From Tritrichomonas musculus (taxonomy: Eukaryota; Parabasalia; Tritrichomonadida; Tritrichomonadidae), in contig JAPFFF010000006.1 of the NCBI GenBank assembly GCA_039105265.1, forward strand, positions 5,642,001 through 5,706,000: a DNA stretch of 64,000 bases, written 5' to 3'. Both the position numbers and the translations under genes were made by a program. Shown here one piece after another: positions 58,737-64,000 of the stretch. Positions within the stretch are counted from its first letter, which is position 1. Every line of letters starts with the position of its first letter. A model generated the notes under the pieces. The model had not been told where the DNA came from, made no database searches, and saw only the letters and a list, made by a program, of their open reading frames with translations.

Positions 58737-60443
58737 ATGACATTTGCAAACGCGGCAACCAAAGGTTTAAGTAATCGTGAAGGTGATTTATATAGATTCT
58801 TTCAAGAACATTTAGCAAATTTAGTTCAAACTAATGGAGGTGACCATTATTTTAACTGGAAAACATTCGAATGTTTTGATTCTAATTGTCCACACCCAGT
58901 TCGTACCAAATCTTATTTGAGACTTACATCAGAGAACTTCCCAATAACTCAAATGGAAAAATCCTTCATTAGTATTAAGATAAAATTATCAATTAAATTG
59001 GATAAATGCTTGGTTGGCTTCGAAAACGACTATAAGAAGCTCATTCGAGTATTTGTTGGTCTTAAGAACTCAGCAGAATTCTTTGGAAAGTTAGATACAA
59101 TCTGTAATAACATTATGTGTAAAAACACTCAAGATGAAGCAGTTAGGGAACAATTTGCATACAACTGCTTGAAACCAAGAGCAGAGAAGGCTACAGCAAA
59201 ATATAGTCATTCAACATGGGATAATGTTTCATCTTTCTCAGAATCAGTTTGTGGTATATATGTTCCATTATCAGAATTAGCAGATGGATATGAACATTCA
59301 TTTAATATGGAATTAGTTATACCATACACAGATTTATTAAAGTATCAAGCTTTTATGTTATATCCTAATGCTATTTGCGGTGAAATCAAAGAATTAGTAG
59401 AAACATCAACTGATGCATTTGTTTGGGCACCAATTTCACCCTCAGTTGTTAAAGATGCTTTAGAAACATGGGAAGGAGATGTAATGAAGATTACATTACC
59501 AGATTATACAGGATTAACAAACAAATTTACTCAATGCGGAAATGCAGCCAAGATTATATCATCAATTGTGAAAATTGAGAATGATGAAGAAAATGACAAC
59601 GAAGAACCCAAATTTACTTTCGTTCAGGATGATTCAAAATATTCATATGCAGTTCATAATGTTACACTTTCTATCACAAACTGTATTGTTGAGCAGATGA
59701 GAACAAACATTGCAGGATTTAACGCTAAGCCACAAGTATTAGAACAATTACGTTCCCTTCTTCAAGTACCAATAATTATTCCATCTCAAACACTTGATAG
59801 AAGACATTTTCCAAATGCTGCTGGTGCTAATGGTATTGATACAACAACTGATATTTCGCTAAATTCTGCCACAAATATTACTGTTGTATTTCCAAAGAAT
59901 TCAAATGATGCAACATGTTTCGATAATATTATGTATGAGAATGTTCAATTATTCGTTAATAAGCATGCTATTCCAGATACTGAATTACAAACAGTAGGTG
60001 CTAGATTTTATCAATTACAACTTGTCGCTAATGAACTGGATGGGCCATTAGAAGCAACTAAAGAATTTGAGAATTCATTTACTGATGCACTTAATGATAT
60101 GACTGAAGGTTCTGAAGATTTCGGTAAACGTCGTTCAAATTGTAGAGCAGATGGAACTTCATTTGGTATCAATTTCCAACTTGAAAGAAGCAATGCTGGA
60201 TATGTTTTCGATGGAGCAGACTTTGGAACACAGACAGTGCCAATAACTTTCAGAGGTAAACCAATGTTTAAAGGTGTCAATGATACATACTATAATTTCA
60301 TGACAAATGATGATGGAGTTGTTGATACAGCCAGGCACCCGCCTCCCCCTGAACTCTGGATTTGTCAAGATACATATTTCACAATGGATAGTATTAATGG
60401 TCTTGTATATCATGGTACAAAAATCCCACCAGAGTTATATTAA
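58737..60443 (+). CDS. Major capsid protein candidate (double jelly-roll, Polinton type)
   Basis: A 568-residue frame, the right length for a Polinton double jelly-roll capsid protein, rich in beta-type alternation and without helical repeats. Features: FECFDSNCPHPVRTKSYLRL near the start; two beta-rich halves, the second ending IPITFRGKPMFKGVNDTYYN, a C-terminal ELWICQDTYFTMDSINGLVY. Located between the small amphipathic gene and HNH gene, in the place capsid genes occupy in trichomonad Mavericks. No sequence motif defines the fold, so a structure prediction would be decisive. A short GC-rich island (about 60328-60360, coding RHPPPPE) interrupts otherwise AT-rich codons. Confidence 0.75.
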   Translation: MTFANAATKGLSNREGDLYRFFQEHLANLVQTNGGDHYFNWKTFECFDSNCPHPVRTKSYLRLTSENFPITQMEKSFISIKIKLSIKLDKCLVGFENDYKKLIRVFVGLKNSAEFFGKLDTICNNIMCKNTQDEAVREQFAYNCLKPRAEKATAKYSHSTWDNVSSFSESVCGIYVPLSELADGYEHSFNMELVIPYTDLLKYQAFMLYPNAICGEIKELVETSTDAFVWAPISPSVVKDALETWEGDVMKITLPDYTGLTNKFTQCGNAAKIISSIVKIENDEENDNEEPKFTFVQDDSKYSYAVHNVTLSITNCIVEQMRTNIAGFNAKPQVLEQLRSLLQVPIIIPSQTLDRRHFPNAAGANGIDTTTDISLNSATNITVVFPKNSNDATCFDNIMYENVQLFVNKHAIPDTELQTVGARFYQLQLVANELDGPLEATKEFENSFTDALNDMTEGSEDFGKRRSNCRADGTSFGINFQLERSNAGYVFDGADFGTQTVPITFRGKPMFKGVNDTYYNFMTNDDGVVDTARHPPPPELWICQDTYFTMDSINGLVYHGTKIPPELY

Positions 60444-60490
60444 ATATTTTAAACATTTCCAAAATTAATTAGTATTTTTGCTCAATTAAA

Positions 60491-61069
60491 ATGACTCAAT
60501 TTGTTCCTTTAGTAAATCATGAAGATTATGAAATACTCAACGAATATCCATTCACAATCCGTCGAAGGAGTACTGGATATGAAGTTAAAGAATGGATTAA
60601 TGGTGAAGGATATGTAATCACATCTATGAATGGATATGATTATAGAAAACATCGTTTGATTGCATTACAATTTATACCTAATCCTGATAATTTACCAGAG
60701 GTAGACCATTGGAACCACAATCGAGCTGATAATCATTTAGAAAACCTTCACTGGGTATCTTCATCGAATAATCAACGTAATAAATCAATTAATAAAGGTG
60801 TTCAATATAACTTCATTAATAAATTACCTAGTGATTATATTGATGTTGTTTCATATGAAACCAGAGCTGCTGTCTATGAATTCAACGATAAAGAATATTA
60901 TTATAGCCCGTCAACTGACTTATTCTATTGGTTCAATGGTAGACAATATAAAGAATTACATATTAATCATGAACATAATGGACAATTATTTGTTAATATG
61001 ATAACTAAAAATAGTCGAAAAATCAAAGTGTTCTACACCAAATTCAAGATTCAATATGATTTAATCTAA
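60491..61069 (+). CDS. HNH endonuclease
   Basis: A 192-residue frame. Central HNH motif: YRKHRLIALQFIPNPDNLPE, then VDHWNHNRADNHLENLHWVS and SSNNQRNKS, the His-Asn-His layout of the phage and Mimivirus HNH_3 type that cuts DNA with one metal. An N-terminal NUMOD4-like lead (YEVKEWINGEGYVITSMNGY) precedes it, and a beta-rich C terminus follows. It starts 48 bp after the capsid gene on the same strand. Such genes are free-standing homing-type endonucleases in phage and giant-virus genomes, and are here a passenger of the Polinton. Confidence 0.88.
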   Translation: MTQFVPLVNHEDYEILNEYPFTIRRRSTGYEVKEWINGEGYVITSMNGYDYRKHRLIALQFIPNPDNLPEVDHWNHNRADNHLENLHWVSSSNNQRNKSINKGVQYNFINKLPSDYIDVVSYETRAAVYEFNDKEYYYSPSTDLFYWFNGRQYKELHINHEHNGQLFVNMITKNSRKIKVFYTKFKIQYDLI

Positions 61070-61085
61070 AAATATATTTTTACAT

Positions 61086-61445
61086 TCAATATTCTAATAA
61101 AAGTTCTAAAACAAATTGTTGTACATTAATTAGATTACCAATTAAGTCAGTAAACCATATCTTAAAAGTATCTTTAGGCTGTGTTATTTCGTATTTCTTG
61201 TACTTGGTTAATATAGTATTTGTAAAACAAACGAATGAATCCAAATAATTATCTCGTTCAATGAAGGAACAGTGTAACATAACATCTCCAACCATTGCAT
61301 TACTAAATAAGCAACGACAATGGATGACATGGATGAACTTAGGATTATTGCTTGATGTGAATTCATGAGGGAATTTTCTTTCATAATATTTGCTTGGACT
61401 ATTTCCTGCTCCTTGAACATAAAAGTAAGTTTTTACTGTTGGCAT
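61086..61445 (-). CDS. Small Polinton protein of unknown function
   Basis: 119 residues beginning MPTVKTYFYVQGAGNSPSKY, beta-rich with Cys and aromatic residues (FIHVIHCRCLFSNAMVGDVM, DSFVCFTNTILTKYKKYEIT) and a C-terminal strand (NLINVQQFVLELLLEY). It runs opposite to HNH (16 bp apart, tail to tail) and starts 125 bp from the divergent fibre-like gene. The beta pattern and place next to the fibre suggest a small virion vertex or base protein, but this is guesswork. Confidence 0.55.
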   Translation of the reverse strand: MPTVKTYFYVQGAGNSPSKYYERKFPHEFTSSNNPKFIHVIHCRCLFSNAMVGDVMLHCSFIERDNYLDSFVCFTNTILTKYKKYEITQPKDTFKIWFTDLIGNLINVQQFVLELLLEY

Positions 61446-61570
61446 TGATTGTTTTACAGGAAAAATAATTTTATTAATAGTAGTTTTTCAGTATTAGAGT
61501 ATTGACTTACATCGGTTGGATTAGATTGCATTAGGTAGAAGGCGGAAAATGTTATTTTTCCATTTATCAA

Positions 61571-64000
61571 ATGTCTTATTCAAAACAGCAAGTTGATGAA
61601 AATACAGATTATAAGGCAGGAAAAGCCATATCTTTAGAAGATAGAATGATTTCAGTAAACTTTGATAATACACTATGTCTAAACTCAGAAGGAAAACTTT
61701 CATGTGTTAGTGCAGGAAGTGGTTCTAGTGGAATAGAATATTCAGAAGGCCCAGGGATTCATATCAACAATCACAAGATAAGCGCTAACGTTGATGGAAT
61801 ATCAGTTATAGTAAACCAGGCTGGTGAAATAGAAGCTATAGATAAATCTATAAAATTTAAAGCAGGAGATGGTATATTAATCACCAGAGGCAATAATGCA
61901 ATTACTGCTGATATTGACGGAACAAGTATTGTCTTCAATGAATCTAAACAGTTATCAGTAGCCAATGCAGGGAAAGTATATAGGCCAGGTGATGGTTTAA
62001 ATGTAAATGGAGATACTTTAAATGTTCAAGTTGACCAAAGCACAATCAAAATAAATAATGATAATCAATTAGCACTAACAATTCCAAGTATAAATTATAA
62101 AGCAGGTGATGGTATTACAATTGATAAAGATGTAATCAAAACAAAGATTGATAATTTAACAATTCAAGCAAATCCAGATGGTGAAATTCATGCAGTTGTC
62201 CCAACTGCCGGTTCGGCTCTTTCATCTAATTCAAACAAATTCGATGTTAATGTTGATGGCACAACAATCAAAGTAAATGAAAATAATCAATTAGAAGCAG
62301 TTAATTCTGGTAGTAAAGAATATAAAGCTGGATGGGGAATTGAGATTAATGATGATACAATTAAAACCAGAATTGATGATAATACAATGGGATATCTTGA
62401 TGGTAAGCTTTATGCAATGCCTTATAATGGTGGTAAAGGTGTTTCAGTTTCACGAATCGATAGTACCAATTACGTAAATGTTAATACTGATGATAAAACA
62501 ATTAGAGTTAATGAAGATAATAAGTTGGAAGCAATTGGTGGAAGTAGTCAATACACAGCAGGTGATGGAATAAGCATAAACGATAATACAATTGCAATTA
62601 ATCAGAATTGGTTTGATATAAGGGATACTAATAATAAAGATGGAACTTTTCAACTAAGGAATATTGGTGACGCCTCGCATCCAGATATTCGTTTATGTGC
62701 TGTTGAAATAAGACCATTAAACAAAAACCTTACTAGAGATTTCTTTACTCAAACTCTTGGGCTTAACCCTGACTATGAAATGGATTTCAATACTTCTATC
62801 AGCCAGATGGATATATCGTCAGGCACCGAATCTGAGATTCGTTGCACGGCAGAGCCAGAGATAACCGAACAATTAGGACTTGACTCCGTTGTGCGACAAA
62901 ACTACGCCTCTGGTGAATCTAAATATTTATTAACAATTGATGACATACCTAAGTTGAATATAACACAAGATGAAACAGCATTCCTCCAAATTCATCTACC
63001 AGATTATGTTAAAGATAGTAATGGTAAACCAATTGATTCAGTCATTTGCAATGTTAAGAAAGGATTTAATGGATACATTTCAGATATCAATAGAGTTACG
63101 TTAAGTGGTGAAAGTATTGACGTTCCAGATGATTTGGTAACATTTAACGAAGTAGGATGCGATATAGAGTTCCACAAGATTGCTCAATTATGTGACCCAA
63201 CCATTCTTACAACAGAGGGAATGCAAATCAGGATATGTGACAGTGTATTTAAGATACTATTAACTGCTACTTCTTCAGGTGATGGTAAGTTTACAATGAT
63301 TGCAGATGAGACATTAGATTCTGGCTTTGATGGACCCAATCAAGCATTTCATTTTAATTACGAGCATCAAAAAGAGTTATTCAAAGATTCTGTTGTTATA
63401 CAATTATATAATAACGTATCTGAATATGTTGAAGAAACAATTACATTAAATAACTTCGAGATGAGTTCAGGTTTACCTTCATACACCATTCCTCATGTAT
63501 ATAAGATAAATGATAGCTGGGAAGTTGAGAATTTAGAAGGCTATGATAAACCAGGATTGATGACATCACACGACTTGAACATTAAAGAATTATTGCTAAG
63601 AGGTGAATTAATGATTGATATTATATATGATAAAACAAATATCAGAACAGAAAACGTAATTAGATGTAAAGAATTGATTGCAGATAATGGGTTTACTCTA
63701 CATAAATCACCACTAATTTTCTTATATGAACCTAAAGATTTTGGCATTGAAACAATTAATGGTATAGATTACTGGTTCATTGATTTCGGTTATAAAAATG
63801 ATAGTGAAGAGTTTAAAGCATTACCAAACGAGCAACCATTTGAGTTCATTGACAGAAAGATTTTTGGTTTAGATTATTGTCTAAAGAAAAATGGAGACAA
63901 CTGGACAGGAAATAATATATATTATCACATCAAAGATGATTACAAGAGTGTGAATAAACTTGATGTAATTCAATACGTAAGCATTATTGTTAGTAAGAAT
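61571..64000 (+). CDS. Giant repetitive fibre-like Polinton protein, cut by window edge
   Basis: From ATG 61571 the frame is open for all 810 codons to the window edge with no stop. After a short lead (MSYSKQQVDENTDYKAGKAI) about residues 15-350 consist of about six to seven beta modules of roughly 40-50 residues with the pattern 'YKAGDGIxIxxxxIxxxIDxxTI' and 'VNEDNKLEA(I/V)xxGS': e.g. FKAGDGILITRGNNAITADI, YKAGDGITIDKDVIKTKID, YTAGDGISINDNTIAINQ. This is the design of trimeric tail and head fibres (phage, adenovirus type). The rest (350-810) is non-repetitive beta-rich sequence with a GC-rich island at 62815-62912. It should be the element's host-attachment fibre or a spike; the fold and function are inferred. 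Confidence 0.8.
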   Translation, partial: MSYSKQQVDENTDYKAGKAISLEDRMISVNFDNTLCLNSEGKLSCVSAGSGSSGIEYSEGPGIHINNHKISANVDGISVIVNQAGEIEAIDKSIKFKAGDGILITRGNNAITADIDGTSIVFNESKQLSVANAGKVYRPGDGLNVNGDTLNVQVDQSTIKINNDNQLALTIPSINYKAGDGITIDKDVIKTKIDNLTIQANPDGEIHAVVPTAGSALSSNSNKFDVNVDGTTIKVNENNQLEAVNSGSKEYKAGWGIEINDDTIKTRIDDNTMGYLDGKLYAMPYNGGKGVSVSRIDSTNYVNVNTDDKTIRVNEDNKLEAIGGSSQYTAGDGISINDNTIAINQNWFDIRDTNNKDGTFQLRNIGDASHPDIRLCAVEIRPLNKNLTRDFFTQTLGLNPDYEMDFNTSISQMDISSGTESEIRCTAEPEITEQLGLDSVVRQNYASGESKYLLTIDDIPKLNITQDETAFLQIHLPDYVKDSNGKPIDSVICNVKKGFNGYISDINRVTLSGESIDVPDDLVTFNEVGCDIEFHKIAQLCDPTILTTEGMQIRICDSVFKILLTATSSGDGKFTMIADETLDSGFDGPNQAFHFNYEHQKELFKDSVVIQLYNNVSEYVEETITLNNFEMSSGLPSYTIPHVYKINDSWEVENLEGYDKPGLMTSHDLNIKELLLRGELMIDIIYDKTNIRTENVIRCKELIADNGFTLHKSPLIFLYEPKDFGIETINGIDYWFIDFGYKNDSEEFKALPNEQPFEFIDRKIFGLDYCLKKNGDNWTGNNIYYHIKDDYKSVNKLDVIQYVSIIVSKN

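Larger units (their letters stand above)
48820..64000. mobile_element. Polinton/Maverick element, left and central part
   Basis: Gene content defines it: protein-primed DNA polymerase B, retrovirus-type integrase, A32/HerA-type packaging ATPase and a capsid-protein candidate, with small virion-type genes, HNH endonuclease and a fibre-like protein. The left boundary is estimated from the shift in composition near 48820 (AGTAGTATAGTGAAAACGCC); just inside is a hairpin (48841-48849 with 48855-48863). The right terminal repeat is beyond the window, so ends and target duplication cannot be confirmed. The element looks largely whole with about one visible break, which suggests a fairly young copy. 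Genes lie on both strands. No maturation protease was recognised in the visible part. Confidence 0.9.

Noticed and set aside
60011-60413. Minus-strand frames of 84-89 codons within the capsid gene
   Set aside because: Shadows of the capsid frame with no independent composition.

Overview
The window looks like nuclear DNA of a trichomonad protist, most likely Tritrichomonas (T. foetus-like) rather than Trichomonas vaginalis. The DNA is extremely AT-rich. Genes are intronless and eukaryotic (uL14, Rho GTPase, Vti-type SNARE, syndetin/VPS50, E2, TKL and AGC kinases). Trichomonad-style families are present: ankyrin, BTB-like plus discoidin, LRR-PP2C and bacterial-like hydrolases. A Polinton/Maverick occupies the right end. 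The species call is inference.

Layout. 1-1.9 kb: 3' end of a tannase-like hydrolase and a decayed ankyrin gene mixed with a 25-bp minisatellite. 2.1-6.4 kb: gene-poor DNA with two nested TIR elements (a TTAA-flanked element inside one TIR of a TA-flanked MITE), a 47-nt T run, a tRNA-like gene, a 128-bp TA-flanked MITE and coiled-coil gene scraps. 6.5-19.3 kb: iron-ADH-like protein without recognisable metal ligands, adenosine-kinase-like pfkB kinase, Brr6/Brl1-like nuclear envelope protein, E2 enzyme, VPS50/syndetin and an AGC-type pseudokinase. 20-23.5 kb: a decayed pogo/CENP-B-type DDE transposase and short inverted repeats. 23.5-44.4 kb: a compact housekeeping block of about 16 genes on both strands. 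44.4-48.8 kb: almost gene-free, more than 80% AT by eye, with small inverted repeats and a fossil coiled-coil fragment. 48.8 kb to the right edge: one Polinton/Maverick, cut by the window.

The Polinton carries protein-primed family B DNA polymerase (in two open frames), retrovirus-type integrase, a packaging ATPase, a double-jelly-roll major capsid candidate, several small virion-type proteins, an HNH endonuclease and a very large repetitive fibre-like frame that runs off the window. It looks largely whole, with about one visible break. Its right terminal repeat and any maturation protease would lie outside the window.

The host genes do not form operons; they are independent, closely packed units. 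Two themes recur: membrane traffic and nuclear-envelope biology (VPS50, SNARE, TMX-like thioredoxin, Brr6-like, tail-anchored CS protein), and signalling enzymes with lost active sites (pseudokinase, ADH-like pseudoenzyme) beside intact ones (TKL kinase, LRR-PP2C phosphatase). The observations most worth a second look are the nested transposons, the palindrome-rich GC islands inside Polinton genes, the fibre-like giant frame, the divergent bromodomain-NET protein and the metal-ligand-free ADH.
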